Origin: Calditrichia bacterium
GTDB taxonomy: Bacteria; Calditrichota; Calditrichia; RBG-13-44-9; J075
Reading direction: 5' to 3'
NCBI GenBank assembly: GCA_028284905.1
Contig: JANQQU010000065.1
Span: forward strand, 1-64,000
Length of the DNA: 64,000 nt
Each line of letters starts with the position of its first letter. Position 1 is the first letter of the stretch. Below the pieces are notes generated by a model. That model worked only from the letters and a program-made list of their open reading frames with translations, had not been told where the DNA came from and made no database searches. Made by a program: the position numbers and the translations under genes. Below are positions 7,664 through 17,004 of this stretch, in pieces.

Positions 7664-8467
7664 ATGGCAAATATTCTCCAGACTATATTACAACGGACAG
7701 CCGAGACAGTAGCGCAATTGAAACAGGAATCGAGCAGGCAGTCGCTGGAAAAAAGAATTCTCGAGCAAGCAACTCCCCGATCTCTTGCGGTCGCACTTCG
7801 CAATGCTTCTCCGCTGGGGGTAATTGCGGAGATTAAAAAAGCGTCGCCCTCTGCCGGGGTTATCCGCCCGGATTTTCAACCGGTCCCGATTGCCCGTTCC
7901 TACCGGGACAATGGCGCCAACGCGCTATCGGTGATTACTGATGGACCATTCTTCCAGGGCGATATTCAGTTTATTGCTGATATCCGCCCAGCCGTCGATT
8001 TACCAATTCTTCGAAAAGACTTTATTATTGATCCCATTCAAATTCTCGAGGCGCGCGCGTATGGTGCAGATGCTATTTTGCTGATTGTTGCCGCGCTGCC
8101 GCCGGCGAAGCTTGGAGAGCTATTGCATTTTACCCATTCTCTTGGGATGGAAGCTTTGGTAGAAACCCATCATGAAGGTGAGGTGGCGATTGCCCTGGAG
8201 CAGGGCGCGGAAATTATTGGGGTTAACAATCGTAATCTGGATAATTTTGTTGTCGACCTGGCGGTGACGGAGCGCCTCTCCCGGGAAATCCCTAAGGATA
8301 AAGTGCTGGTAGCAGAAAGTGGCATCGCGACCCCGGCGGATGTGCTGCGCATGCAGGCGACTGGTGCTAGCGGAATTTTAGTTGGCACTCACTTTATGCG
8401 CCAGCCGGACCCCGGCAAAGCGCTACATGCATTGATGCAACCGCTGGAGGATGCAGCGAAGGTTTAA
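7664..8467 (+). CDS. trpC: Indole-3-glycerol phosphate synthase
   Basis: 267 residues, a single-domain TrpC not fused to TrpF. It closes the indole ring of carboxyphenylaminodeoxyribulose phosphate with loss of CO2. Motifs include AEIKKASPSAG (catalytic Lys/substrate phosphate), TDGPFFQGD, RKDFIIDP, GVNNRNL and AESGI. GGGAG lies shortly upstream of the ATG, inside the end of trpD. Confidence 0.97.
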   Translation: MANILQTILQRTAETVAQLKQESSRQSLEKRILEQATPRSLAVALRNASPLGVIAEIKKASPSAGVIRPDFQPVPIARSYRDNGANALSVITDGPFFQGDIQFIADIRPAVDLPILRKDFIIDPIQILEARAYGADAILLIVAALPPAKLGELLHFTHSLGMEALVETHHEGEVAIALEQGAEIIGVNNRNLDNFVVDLAVTERLSREIPKDKVLVAESGIATPADVLRMQATGASGILVGTHFMRQPDPGKALHALMQPLEDAAKV

Positions 8468-8490
8468 TTATAAGTGATAATTTGTTCTTA

Positions 8491-8578
8491 GCCACAGATG
8501 AACACGAATAAACACGGATGACAACTATAACATAATTAAATAATTACTTATCCGTGTGAATCAGTGTAAATCCGTGGC
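8491..8578. repeat. Interspersed palindrome, GCCACGGATnnACACGGAT family (copy 2)
   Basis: Starts GCCACAGATGAACACGAAT and ends TCAGTGTAAATCCGTGGC, an imperfect inverted repeat with an AT-rich centre. It fills the 138-base gap between trpC and trpF. Confidence 0.8.
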
Positions 8579-8605
8579 TTAAAATCAATAAACAAGAAAG
8601 ATACA

Positions 8606-9268
8606 ATGCAAGTCAAGATATGCGGGATTACCCGCTTGGAAGATGCAGAAGTGGCCTGTCAACTGGGAGCGAATGCCCTCGGATTCATATTCTACCCGAA
8701 GAGTCCCCGGCATATCGATTATACCGCTGCGGGAAAAATTGCGAAGCATCTGCCGGATGATGTTGCCCGCGTTGCTGTGTTTGTGAATCCGGCAGAGAAA
8801 GATATCGCCAGCTGTAAAACGCATTTTCAACCGGACTTTTTGCAGATTCATGGTGAACATTCACCTCAATCGCTAGAAAGATTGGCCGGAGAAAAACTAT
8901 TGCCAGCTTTTCAGGTCGGGGCAGATTTTATTCCAACGATCCTTGCCGGCTATCCGGATAATTGCCGTGGTTTTTTGCTGGATGCGTATAAGCCTGGGAA
9001 GTATGGCGGCACCGGCAGCACATTCGACTGGCGGCTGGCAATCGAAGCAAAAAAATATGGCAATATAGTGTTGTCCGGCGGACTCAGCCCGGAAAATATT
9101 CGCGAGGCCATTACCCGGGTGCGCCCAACGGCCGTTGATGTTAATAGTGGCGTGGAGCAGTCCCCGGGGGTGAAAGATGCAGAAAAACTGAAACATCTAT
9201 TTGAAATTATAAAGGAAATCGAGAATGACGATGACAACGATGCAAAACGATTTTTATCATCCCGGTGA
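8606..9268 (+). CDS. trpF: Phosphoribosylanthranilate isomerase
   Basis: 220 residues, usual length. It performs the Amadori rearrangement of phosphoribosylanthranilate. Catalytic Cys6 in KICGIT and the Asp in LLDAYKPG are present, as are [10 protein letters not shown] and VDVNSGVE of the phosphate-binding end of the TIM barrel. The last 44 bases overlap the start of trpB in another frame, which leaves a C-terminal tail rich in Asp/Asn (ENDDDNDAK) that is probably non-functional. Confidence 0.96.
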   Translation: MQVKICGITRLEDAEVACQLGANALGFIFYPKSPRHIDYTAAGKIAKHLPDDVARVAVFVNPAEKDIASCKTHFQPDFLQIHGEHSPQSLERLAGEKLLPAFQVGADFIPTILAGYPDNCRGFLLDAYKPGKYGGTGSTFDWRLAIEAKKYGNIVLSGGLSPENIREAITRVRPTAVDVNSGVEQSPGVKDAEKLKHLFEIIKEIENDDDNDAKRFLSSR

Positions 9269-10451
9269 ACAGGGGAAATTCGGTGATTTTGGCGGGAAGT
9301 TTGTACCGGAAATTCTCATGCCGGCGCTGGAAGAACTTCAGATTGCTTACGAGGAAGCCCGGCAGGATCCGGTATTTACGGAAACATTCCAGGCATATTT
9401 GCGCGAATATGTCGGGCGGGCAAATCCGTTGACACTTGCCGACCGCTTGAGTGAATTGCTGGGTGGAGCGAAGATTTATCTTAAAAGGGAAGATCTCAAC
9501 CATACCGGCGCGCATAAAATTAACAACGTAATCGGGCAATTGCTCCTCGCTCAAAAAATGGGAAAGAAACGGATTATCGCGGAAACCGGGGCCGGACAGC
9601 ATGGGGTTGCAACTGCGACCGTAGCAGCAAAATTCGGGATGCCCTGTTTCGTTTACATGGGGGAAACCGACATCGAACGCCAGCGCCTGAACGTTCTGCG
9701 AATGGAGTTGCTCGGGGCGACTGTCGTTCCGGTTAGCAGTGGCAGCCGAACGCTGAAAGATGCCATCAACGAAGCGATCCGTGACTGGGTGACAAACGTG
9801 GAAGATACTTTTTACTGTATTGGCTCGGTGGTAGGGCCACATCCATATCCGATGATAGTGCGTGATTTTCAGTCCGTGATTGGGCAGGAAACCCGTCAAC
9901 AATGTTTGGAGAAAGAAGGACGTCTGCCGGATGCGGTCGTCGCCTGTGTGGGGGGCGGCTCCAACGCGATGGGGATGTTTGCCCCGTTTGTCGCGGATGA
10001 ATCCGTGGAATTACACGGCGTGGAAGCCGGAGGTCGTGGCAATGCGCCCGGCGATCATTCCGCCACGTTGAGCTATGGCGCGCCAGGCATTTTACACGGA
10101 ATGAAAACTTACCTGCTGCAAACTAATGACGGTCAGGTGAGCGATGTGCACTCCGTTTCCGCCGGACTGGATTATCCCGGCGTTGGTCCGGAACACGCTT
10201 TCCTGAAAGATCGCGGCCGGGTATTCTACGATGCGGTTACTGACGATGAAGCGATGGAAGGGATGAAGTTACTGTCCCGCACGGAGGGTATTATTCCCGC
10301 CCTGGAAACTGCCCATGCGGTGATCTACACCGCGAATCTCGCGAAAAAAATGCGTCCGGATCAAAGCGTGGTAATTTGCCTTTCCGGCCGCGGCGACAAG
10401 GATATGATTACGGTGGCGGAGATTTTGGAAAAAGAAAATGGGAAAAGATGA
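9225..10451 (+). CDS. trpB: Tryptophan synthase beta chain
   Basis: 408 residues from ATG 9225, preceded by AAGGA eight bases upstream within trpF. PLP enzyme condensing indole with serine. The PLP lysine is Lys98 in HTGAHKINN, and the glycine-rich phosphate loop is [14 protein letters not shown] lies near the C-terminus. It is the TrpB1 type that pairs with TrpA. The start overlaps trpF by 44 bases, an unusually long overlap suggesting translational coupling, but trpA is separated by 166 bases holding a repeat. Confidence 0.97.
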   Translation: MTMTTMQNDFYHPGEQGKFGDFGGKFVPEILMPALEELQIAYEEARQDPVFTETFQAYLREYVGRANPLTLADRLSELLGGAKIYLKREDLNHTGAHKINNVIGQLLLAQKMGKKRIIAETGAGQHGVATATVAAKFGMPCFVYMGETDIERQRLNVLRMELLGATVVPVSSGSRTLKDAINEAIRDWVTNVEDTFYCIGSVVGPHPYPMIVRDFQSVIGQETRQQCLEKEGRLPDAVVACVGGGSNAMGMFAPFVADESVELHGVEAGGRGNAPGDHSATLSYGAPGILHGMKTYLLQTNDGQVSDVHSVSAGLDYPGVGPEHAFLKDRGRVFYDAVTDDEAMEGMKLLSRTEGIIPALETAHAVIYTANLAKKMRPDQSVVICLSGRGDKDMITVAEILEKENGKR

Positions 10452-10572
10452 ATGTCGAATTTTCAATGTAAAATGTCCAATTTTCAAGGGAAAAACAACT
10501 GACAATGAACCTCAAAAGAGCTTTATCTTTTATACTTCTACATTGGATATTGAATATTGGACATTCGACATT
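10451..10572. repeat. Interspersed palindrome, AATGTCCAAT-type family (trpB-trpA gap)
   Basis: Begins AATGTCGAATTTTCAATG and ends as its inverse, ATATTGGACATTCGACATT, with a variable centre. The same words (AATGTCCAATG, TTCAATGTTCAATG) recur at 30321-30352. Confidence 0.7.
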
Positions 10573-10617
10573 TCTTATAAAAATTGAAGAACACTCAAAA
10601 ATTACCCCGAGGTTTAA

Positions 10618-11409
10618 ATGACCCCTTTAAGAACATTTTTGGAAGAAAAACGCCGTCGGCAGGAAAAGATTCTATCCGTTTATCTTACCGCTGGGTTTCC
10701 TGATGCGGAAGCAACTTTGCCATTATTGGAGGCGATTGTTGAAGGAGGTGCGGATATGATAGAGCTGGGCATTCCCTTCAGCGATCCGCAGGCGGACGGA
10801 CCGACGATTCAGGCGGCCTCCCAAAAAGCACTGGCAGCCGGAATGACCACCTCCGGCGCTTTGAAGATTTTAGCCGAGTTTCGCCGCAAACATGATATAC
10901 CAATTTTGATGATGGGCTATGCCAATCCCTTCTACCAAATGGGTTGGGAGCAGTTGCTCAATGAAGCTGCTGCTGCCGGGAATGCCGGCTTCATTATTCC
11001 CGATATGCCCCCGGAAGAAAGTGCAACATTGGACAAAGCGATGGCCGCGCAAGGGATGTCACTAATCAATCTCGTTTCTCCAAATACACCGGAAAATCGC
11101 ATCGAAATGATCAACGAACGCACTAGTGGATTTATCTACGCCGTTTCGGTTACCGGCATTACTGGAGCACGATCCAGCCTGCCGGAACAAACCGCTCACT
11201 TCCTGAAAAATTTACGGCAGAAAACCGACCATCCGTTCCTGGTCGGATTTGGGGTTTCCAACGTGGAAACAGCCCGAGCCTTGTCGCAACTGAGTGATGG
11301 AGTGATTATCGGCAGTGCGGTGATTAACCGGATTGCCACGGCGGAAAATCTGGAAAGTGCCTGCCTATCCGTACGGGAATTTTTGCAGGAGATAAAGGCG
11401 GCGATTTAG
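10618..11409 (+). CDS. trpA: Tryptophan synthase alpha chain
   Basis: 263 residues, TIM barrel. It cleaves indole-3-glycerol phosphate to indole and glyceraldehyde 3-phosphate. The two catalytic acids sit at exactly the E. coli numbers: Glu49 in DMIELGIPFSDP and Asp60 in QADGPTIQ. VSVTGITGAR and GFGVSN complete the phosphate site. GAGGTTTAA precedes the ATG closely. Last gene of the trp operon; I see no clear intrinsic terminator after it. Confidence 0.96.
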   Translation: MTPLRTFLEEKRRRQEKILSVYLTAGFPDAEATLPLLEAIVEGGADMIELGIPFSDPQADGPTIQAASQKALAAGMTTSGALKILAEFRRKHDIPILMMGYANPFYQMGWEQLLNEAAAAGNAGFIIPDMPPEESATLDKAMAAQGMSLINLVSPNTPENRIEMINERTSGFIYAVSVTGITGARSSLPEQTAHFLKNLRQKTDHPFLVGFGVSNVETARALSQLSDGVIIGSAVINRIATAENLESACLSVREFLQEIKAAI

Positions 11410-11517
11410 GCGCATATAAACAAAGAAAATTCTCTGAAAAAAATGATAACAATTCTGCCTCTGATTGTTTATAAATTAAGCAGGCTAACCAACTAAGTGA
11501 TATTAGAGAGAATTGTT

Positions 11518-12300
11518 ATGATTGAACCAACGATCAGAAAAAAGATTGAAGGCCTTATTGCCGAAATTGAGGCTGAGAAAAATGTCAATATTTTTTACGC
11601 CTGCGAATCGGGCAGCCGTGCCTGGGGCTTTCCTTCCACGGACAGTGATTATGATGTACGTTTTCTTTATGTGCATCCGACTGACTGGTATCTTTCCATC
11701 AACGAGCGACGGGATGTGATCGAGCGGCCAATCGATGAGATGATGGATATTAGCGGTTGGGATTTACGAAAAGCGCTGGGACTTTATCGAAAGTCCAATC
11801 CACCCTTGATGGAGTGGCTGCAATCGCCAATAGTCTATAAAGACACGCATGGCATCGCAGACAAAATGCGCGACTTACTCCCGCAATTCTATTCCCCAAT
11901 AGCCTGTATGTATCATTATCTCAGCATGGCCGAGGGAAATGTAAAAGATTACGTTCGCGGCGGTGAGGTGCGCACCAAGAAATACTTCTACATTCTCCGT
12001 CCGGTGCTCGCTTGCCAATGGGTGGAAGCAGAGCTCGGTGCGGTGCCAACGGAGTTCGAAATTCTTGTTGATACGTTGGTGAAAGATGCCGCCCTGAAGA
12101 GAGCGATTGACGATTTACTTGCTCGGAAGAAGGCAGGGGAAGAATTGTCCCGCGGGCCGCGAATCCCGGTGATCAGCGAATTTGTAGAAAGTGAAATCGA
12201 AAGGCTACGCGCGCAGCAGTTCTATAACAAAAAGCCGAAAGCGGATATTGAATTACTCAATGTCGTTTTTCGGGATACCCTGAAAGAAGTTTGGGGTTGA
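11518..12300 (+). CDS. RlaP-like nucleotidyltransferase (PF10127 type)
   Basis: 260 residues from ATG 11518 (AGAGAG upstream), preferred to ATG 11497. The motif GSRAWGFPSTDSDYDVR at about 34-50 is the G-S...D-x-D nucleotidyltransferase signature in the form typical of the RlaP/YcgL-type 'predicted nucleotidyltransferase' family, which belongs to the DNA polymerase beta superfamily and has been linked to RNA repair contexts. The rest is helical (REYFYILRPVL-like core here as KYFYILRPVLACQW). No ligase or partner gene lies adjacent, and the role is unknown. It stands alone after trpA with its own leader. Confidence 0.75.
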   Translation: MIEPTIRKKIEGLIAEIEAEKNVNIFYACESGSRAWGFPSTDSDYDVRFLYVHPTDWYLSINERRDVIERPIDEMMDISGWDLRKALGLYRKSNPPLMEWLQSPIVYKDTHGIADKMRDLLPQFYSPIACMYHYLSMAEGNVKDYVRGGEVRTKKYFYILRPVLACQWVEAELGAVPTEFEILVDTLVKDAALKRAIDDLLARKKAGEELSRGPRIPVISEFVESEIERLRAQQFYNKKPKADIELLNVVFRDTLKEVWG

Positions 12301-12314
12301 AGTGATTGTTTTTT

Positions 12315-12422
12315 GCCACGGATGCGCACGGAGCTACACGGATTTAAAAGGATAAAACTTATCACTAAATGTTTAATACTAATTAGTTTAAAAATCCGTG
12401 AAGATCCGTGCGCATCCGTGGC
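12315..12422. repeat. Interspersed palindrome, GCCACGGATnnACACGGAT family (copy 3)
   Basis: Best-preserved copy: 31-base terminal arms with 29 complementary positions (GCCACGGATGCGCACGGA... / ...GCGCATCCGTGGC) around an AT-rich centre. It lies between convergent genes, so it may also work as a terminator. Confidence 0.85.
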
Positions 12423-12446
12423 GATTTTTTCTTTAAGTCTTTAGAA

Positions 12447-13046
12447 TTATATCTCTTCCTTTAACAAACGCATTTTTTCAGCAAACTCTGCTTCCAATGG
12501 GAGGAACTCTTCCTGCAAGCTCTTCTGATTGAGATGGTTAAGAATGCCACCTAATAAACCAAGGATAGCGAGGATAACCAAACTCCGCCAGCCGAATCCG
12601 TCTAACAAACTATTAAATAGCAAGAAAACGCCACTCAGTCCGCTGCAGAGATACCACTTGAATTGATGCAGGAACCGAATGCGCTTTTTCAGGCTCTCTG
12701 CCTCATTCTCTAGAAACTGCATCAAGGAAATCGATAGCTCATTTGTTGTTCTTTTAACTCGAAAACTATTGAAGTGGTAGGCGAGAAAAGTGCCGAGAAA
12801 TAATATTAGCCCAAACTTTCCGGTCAAGGGAAGTTCACTCCAAAAAACGGGATTGAGGTAGTGAAATAATCCCAGAATAAACATCAACACAAAGCCGCCG
12901 AAGAGGTCGGCAAATTCATAAGCCCGGCGAATTTGTTCCAGGCTTTTTGCCCGGTTAAGAGACGATAATAATTGGGCCGGCTCGATAGCAACTTCATTTC
13001 CGGACATCCCCTGTTGCCAAAGACGGGTGAATTGATCATTCTTCAT
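12447..13046 (-). CDS. Four-helix membrane protein, probable partner of the ECF sigma factor
   Basis: 199 residues. After about 45 soluble residues there are four predicted membrane helices (FADLFGGFVLMFILG; FGLILFLGTFLAY; YLCSGLSGVFLLFNSLL; SLVILAILGLLGGIL), with a charged segment between helices two and three and a charged helical C-terminus. Its start overlaps the end of the sigma gene by 11 bases, so the two are co-translated. By position it is likely an anti-sigma or sigma-regulating protein. It lacks a zinc-binding HxxxCxxC anti-sigma motif, so this is inference from context only. Confidence 0.6.
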   Translation of the reverse strand: MKNDQFTRLWQQGMSGNEVAIEPAQLLSSLNRAKSLEQIRRAYEFADLFGGFVLMFILGLFHYLNPVFWSELPLTGKFGLILFLGTFLAYHFNSFRVKRTTNELSISLMQFLENEAESLKKRIRFLHQFKWYLCSGLSGVFLLFNSLLDGFGWRSLVILAILGLLGGILNHLNQKSLQEEFLPLEAEFAEKMRLLKEEI

Positions 13047-13557
13047 CTGTGCGCTCCTTTATGCAATTGGATAATTTCAGTTTTAGCCGTTTCATTTTCA
13101 CGGCGACAAGATTTTCGGATATGCCAAGTATGTCACTGATGTCTCGGTAGGGAAGATCTTCCAGATATAGTGCCACGATTAGTCTCTCCATATCATTCAG
13201 GGTTGAGATGCATCCTCGTAGATGTTGCAGAATTTCTTGCTGCTCAACGCCTGCTTGTGATTCTTCCTGATTAATAAATTCCTGCTGAATGCCGTGAAGC
13301 GTTACCTGCGGCTGGCGCCGTTTTCTGTTGTTGGTGGAAAAACGAATGGCCACTCGCAAAGCGATTTTGTATATCCAGGAAGATACTGCCGAATTTCCCT
13401 TAAAGGATGGCCAGGATTTCCAGAGTTGGAAAATTATCTCCTGGAACAAGTCTTCCCGGTCTTCCGCAGCGTGGGCGTAAATATGCGAGAAACGAAGAAT
13501 TCGCCGCTTTTCAGCAGAGAGCATTGCAATAAATTTATCTTCACCTTTTTGGGGCAT
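13036..13557 (-). CDS. ECF-family RNA polymerase sigma factor
   Basis: 173 residues, usual ECF length. Region 2 is visible as DREDLFQEIIFQLWKSWPSF with SSWIYKIALRVAI (region 2.3/2.4). Region 4 is the helix-turn-helix LPYRDISDILGISENLVAVKMKRLK. Regions 1.1 and 3 are absent, as expected. Followed with an 11-base overlap by a membrane protein that probably controls it. It would direct a stress or envelope regulon, but no targets can be identified here. Confidence 0.9.
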   Translation of the reverse strand: MPQKGEDKFIAMLSAEKRRILRFSHIYAHAAEDREDLFQEIIFQLWKSWPSFKGNSAVSSWIYKIALRVAIRFSTNNRKRRQPQVTLHGIQQEFINQEESQAGVEQQEILQHLRGCISTLNDMERLIVALYLEDLPYRDISDILGISENLVAVKMKRLKLKLSNCIKERTDEE

Positions 13558-13745
13558 AGCGAACCCGTTTTTTTCCGGTTACTTTTATATAGGTTAGTGG
13601 CAATAAATTTTTTAATATGACAAAAAATGTTGTTTTATTGAAATAATTCGCCTTTCGTCTGTTATGGAAAAATATTCTCTATCTGTCCCCAATGCTACAA
13701 TCCACTCGTTATAGGTGTGTAAATCGATTTTGAAAAGGAGAAGAA

Positions 13746-14261
13746 ATGATACGGTTAATCAAGCAATTGTTGATGTTACTTTTACTAATGCCGGTAATGT
13801 TAACTGCCCAGGAAGAATTTGCCAATACCATATCTTTTAAAGAAGGAGAGACATCTCCTAAAGCTGATTTATCTGCAATTGAATGGGTGGCCGGTGCCTG
13901 GCGGGGAGAGGCATTCGGCGGCATTACCGAAGAGGTGTGGACGCCGCCGTTGGGTGGATCAATGATGTGCGTCTTTAAACTAGTGGTAAACGAGCAGGTG
14001 CGATTCTACGAAATCGTAACGATCTCCGAAGAAAACGAAACCCTGATTCTCCGGCTAAAGCATTTTAATGCCGACCTCACCGGCTGGGAAGAGAAAAATG
14101 TTACCGTCGATTTTAAATTGGTGAAAGTTAGCGATAACAAGGTTTTCTTCGATGGATTTACATTTGAGAAAATCAGCGAAGATGAAATCAATATCTATGT
14201 GGTCGTTGATAATCAGGGGAAACGATCGGAAGTGAAATTTAATTACCACCGGGTGAAGTGA
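13746..14261 (+). CDS. Exported DUF6265-like protein
   Basis: 171 residues with signal peptide (LLMLLLLMPVMLTAQ) and a strong AAGGAG ribosome site. The remainder is a beta-rich lipocalin-sized domain: WVAGAWRGE near the start, EEVWTPPLGGSMM and FYEIVTI, a pattern I recognise from the DUF6265 family of periplasmic proteins of unknown function. Comparable in layout to the DUF1579-like protein at 19730-20260. Monocistronic, followed by a palindromic repeat. Confidence 0.7.
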   Translation: MIRLIKQLLMLLLLMPVMLTAQEEFANTISFKEGETSPKADLSAIEWVAGAWRGEAFGGITEEVWTPPLGGSMMCVFKLVVNEQVRFYEIVTISEENETLILRLKHFNADLTGWEEKNVTVDFKLVKVSDNKVFFDGFTFEKISEDEINIYVVVDNQGKRSEVKFNYHRVK

Positions 14262-14272
14262 TTTATCAAATT

Positions 14273-14384
14273 GTCATTGCGAGGAGTGAAGCGACGAAGC
14301 AATCTCATCTTTTAAGGGAGAAAATTGCTTCGTCGGGCCAAAAACGCCCTTCTTGTCCCATAGGGATCCCTGCGGGGCAATGAC
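14273..14384. repeat. Interspersed palindrome, GTCATTGCGAGGAG..GAAGCAATC family (copy 1)
   Basis: Begins GTCATTGCGAGGAGTGAAGC and closes with ATTGCTTCGTCGG and GGGGCAATGAC. This repeat is well known from many environmental genomes. It lies between convergent genes. A second copy is at 25331-25423. Confidence 0.8.
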
Positions 14385-14398
14385 TATCTTTAGATAAC

Positions 14399-16780
14399 CT
14401 ACTCGTACCGCAAAGCCTCCACCGGATTCTTACTACCTGCTTTCAAAGCCTGATAGCCAACCGTCAGCAATGCGATCGCCATCGCTGCTGCCGCTGCCAG
14501 AATGAAGACCCAGACGGTCAGATCGATCCGATAGGCAAAATCCGCGAGCCAGCCACCCATGAAGTAATAGGCAAGCGGGATGGCAACGATACTGGCGATC
14601 ACCACCAGCTGCACAAACTCTTTCGAAAGCATCAGGATGATGTTGCCGATACTTGCTCCCAGCACCTTCCGCACACCAATCTCTTTAGTTCGCTGTTCCA
14701 TGGTAAATGCCGCCAGGCCGAAAAGTCCCAGACAGGCGATGAAAATTGCCAGTGAGGCAAAATTGAACATCAAACCGGCAAAATTCTCTTCGCTACGATA
14801 GAGTTGATCGAATTCTTCATCGAGAAAGGTGTAGGTGAAAGGATGGTTCGGATTGATCTCCGCCCAGGTTGTTTTAATGAAATCCATCGTCTCGACGATA
14901 TTACCGGGTTTGAGGCGAATTGAGAAAGTGCCGTTCGCGCCGGGTTGATAAACCATAATTAACGGCTCAATTTTATGACGCATGTTGGTGAAATGGAAAT
15001 TTTTCACCACACCGACAACATTGCGGGTATTCGGGCCCAGTTGAATGGTTTTACTGAGCGGGTCTTCCCAGCCAAGCGCTTCCGCAGCGGCTTCGTTGAT
15101 GAGAATTGATTGCTGCTGATCACCGGGAAATTCCTGCGAGTAGTTTCTGCCTTTCGCCATTTCCATTTTCATAGAGGGAAGATAGTGTTCATCAAAAGAC
15201 ATAATGCTGACGATCCAGACATCGTTTTCAGCATAGCCTTCCGGCTGAATGCCGGTACGGCCGAATCCCCGTCCGGGCATGGTGGAGGAAGTGGCAGTGC
15301 CAAGAACAGAAGAATTTTGTGAAAGCGCATTCTGAAAAGCTTCAAGGTTGTTTCGCAGATCCTGATCGGTTAAACTGACGGTGAGAATTTGTTCACGGTC
15401 GAATCCAATGTTTTTTCCGCGAATATATTGGAGTTGCTGAAAAACGACCATCGTGCCAATAATCATAATAATCGATGCGGTAAACTGCACTGTTACCAAC
15501 ACCCGCCGCAGCCAAATGCCGCTGTTGCTGGTGCGAAAAGCGCCTTTCAAAACAGCAATCGGCTTAAAACCGGAAAGCACCAGTGCCGGGTAACTACCGG
15601 CGAAAAGTCCCAATAGTAAAGTGCCGCAAAGGATGCTGCCGGCAAAAAGCGGATCACTAAAAACATGAAAGATGATGCTACCCTCAATCGGTAAATTCAG
15701 CATGCTGCCGAAGGCTTCTACCAATATTAAGGCTGCCACCAATGATACAAGGCAGAGAATGACCGATTCTCCCAGGTATTGCGCAATCAATTGACCGCGA
15801 CGAGCGCCAATTACTTTGCGCATACCCACTTCCCGGGCGCGATTAATTGAACGGGCCGTTGAGAGATTCATAAAGTTGAATGCGGCAATCAGGATGACAA
15901 AGATGGCAACGGCAAGAAGGGAGTAAACATAGTTCAGGTCTCCTTTCCGCTGATTGTGATTATCAAATAGGATATCGCTGGAAGCAAGGTGCGCATCATG
16001 TAAAGGCTGCAGGGTGACGTTAAAATTTTCGCCAACATTGTTTTCCCGAATGAGTGGTTCCAGGCGGGATTCTACCGCTGCTTCCGAGGCGGCATCGTCC
16101 AGTTGCACATAGGTTACCATGCTGATGGAGCTCCAGGAATCAAGATATTGCGCCAAATTGGTATCCTGCGCACTCGGTTGCATGGCGAGGAGGATTTCCA
16201 GTTGCAGATGTGAGTTCTCCGGAATCTCATCCATAATACCGACGACTTCCCAGTCGGAATCATTATCGACGTTTATTGTTTTACCAATTGGATCTTCGTC
16301 GCCAAATACCCGGCGTGCCGTTTCTTCGCTAAGTACCGCGGTAAAAGGGGTTTGCAGAACCGTGGCGGTATCGCCAACCTGTAGTGGGAAGTTAAACACT
16401 TTGAAGATCGACGGTTCGGCATACATAACGTCTTCGGCATAAATTGAACGATCTTCGAAGCGGATCAGGCTTCGGCCATTGCCATTGAGCCGCACGGACT
16501 CAACGACTTCCGGAATCGTTTCTTTCATTGCCGGACCCATACGGGGCATGGTAATGCCGACCATGCTGCTACTGATGCCTAACGCTTTATCGATGGTCAG
16601 TACCCGGAAAGTGCGTTCCGAATTTGGGTGAAAACGGTCATAGGAAACTTCATGGTGAATAAAGAGGACAATCATAATACAGCAGGCCATACCAATGGCA
16701 AGACCGGTAATGTTGATAAAGGCAGTTGCCTTACTTTTTAAAAGGTTACGAAAGGCGCTGATAATGTAATTCCGGAACAT
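14399..16780 (-). CDS. MacB-like/FtsX-domain permease without ATPase partner
   Basis: 793 residues from ATG 16780 (GGAGA upstream), preferred to ATG 16792. Typical duplicated layout: an N-terminal helix (AFINITGLAIGMACCIMIVLF), a MacB periplasmic core (about 50-250), three helices of an FtsX domain (about 285-440, with REVGMRKVIGARRG), a second periplasmic core, and a C-terminal FtsX domain (KEIGVRKVLGASIG) ending in PVEALRYE. The family takes part in efflux or lipoprotein/peptide export in the FCB group. No ABC ATPase gene is next to it, so it must borrow one or work as a stand-alone member of this expanded family. Confidence 0.9.
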   Translation of the reverse strand: MFRNYIISAFRNLLKSKATAFINITGLAIGMACCIMIVLFIHHEVSYDRFHPNSERTFRVLTIDKALGISSSMVGITMPRMGPAMKETIPEVVESVRLNGNGRSLIRFEDRSIYAEDVMYAEPSIFKVFNFPLQVGDTATVLQTPFTAVLSEETARRVFGDEDPIGKTINVDNDSDWEVVGIMDEIPENSHLQLEILLAMQPSAQDTNLAQYLDSWSSISMVTYVQLDDAASEAAVESRLEPLIRENNVGENFNVTLQPLHDAHLASSDILFDNHNQRKGDLNYVYSLLAVAIFVILIAAFNFMNLSTARSINRAREVGMRKVIGARRGQLIAQYLGESVILCLVSLVAALILVEAFGSMLNLPIEGSIIFHVFSDPLFAGSILCGTLLLGLFAGSYPALVLSGFKPIAVLKGAFRTSNSGIWLRRVLVTVQFTASIIMIIGTMVVFQQLQYIRGKNIGFDREQILTVSLTDQDLRNNLEAFQNALSQNSSVLGTATSSTMPGRGFGRTGIQPEGYAENDVWIVSIMSFDEHYLPSMKMEMAKGRNYSQEFPGDQQQSILINEAAAEALGWEDPLSKTIQLGPNTRNVVGVVKNFHFTNMRHKIEPLIMVYQPGANGTFSIRLKPGNIVETMDFIKTTWAEINPNHPFTYTFLDEEFDQLYRSEENFAGLMFNFASLAIFIACLGLFGLAAFTMEQRTKEIGVRKVLGASIGNIILMLSKEFVQLVVIASIVAIPLAYYFMGGWLADFAYRIDLTVWVFILAAAAAMAIALLTVGYQALKAGSKNPVEALRYE

Positions 16781-17004
16781 GGGCTTCTCCATCTGGTGAG
16801 TATTCTCTCAAATACAGTTAAGACTGGATTTATAAAAAAAAGGTTTAGAAAAAATAATATTTCGAAAAAATGTTGGTTAATGAATACCTAACATACTGTT
16901 TGAAATGAACATACCGCAAATATATTGAAAAAAGTAAAAAAGTTCATTTCATAATTTCTTTCCATATGATATTTTGAAGTAATATTTCTCAGGAGAGAAG
17001 ATCT

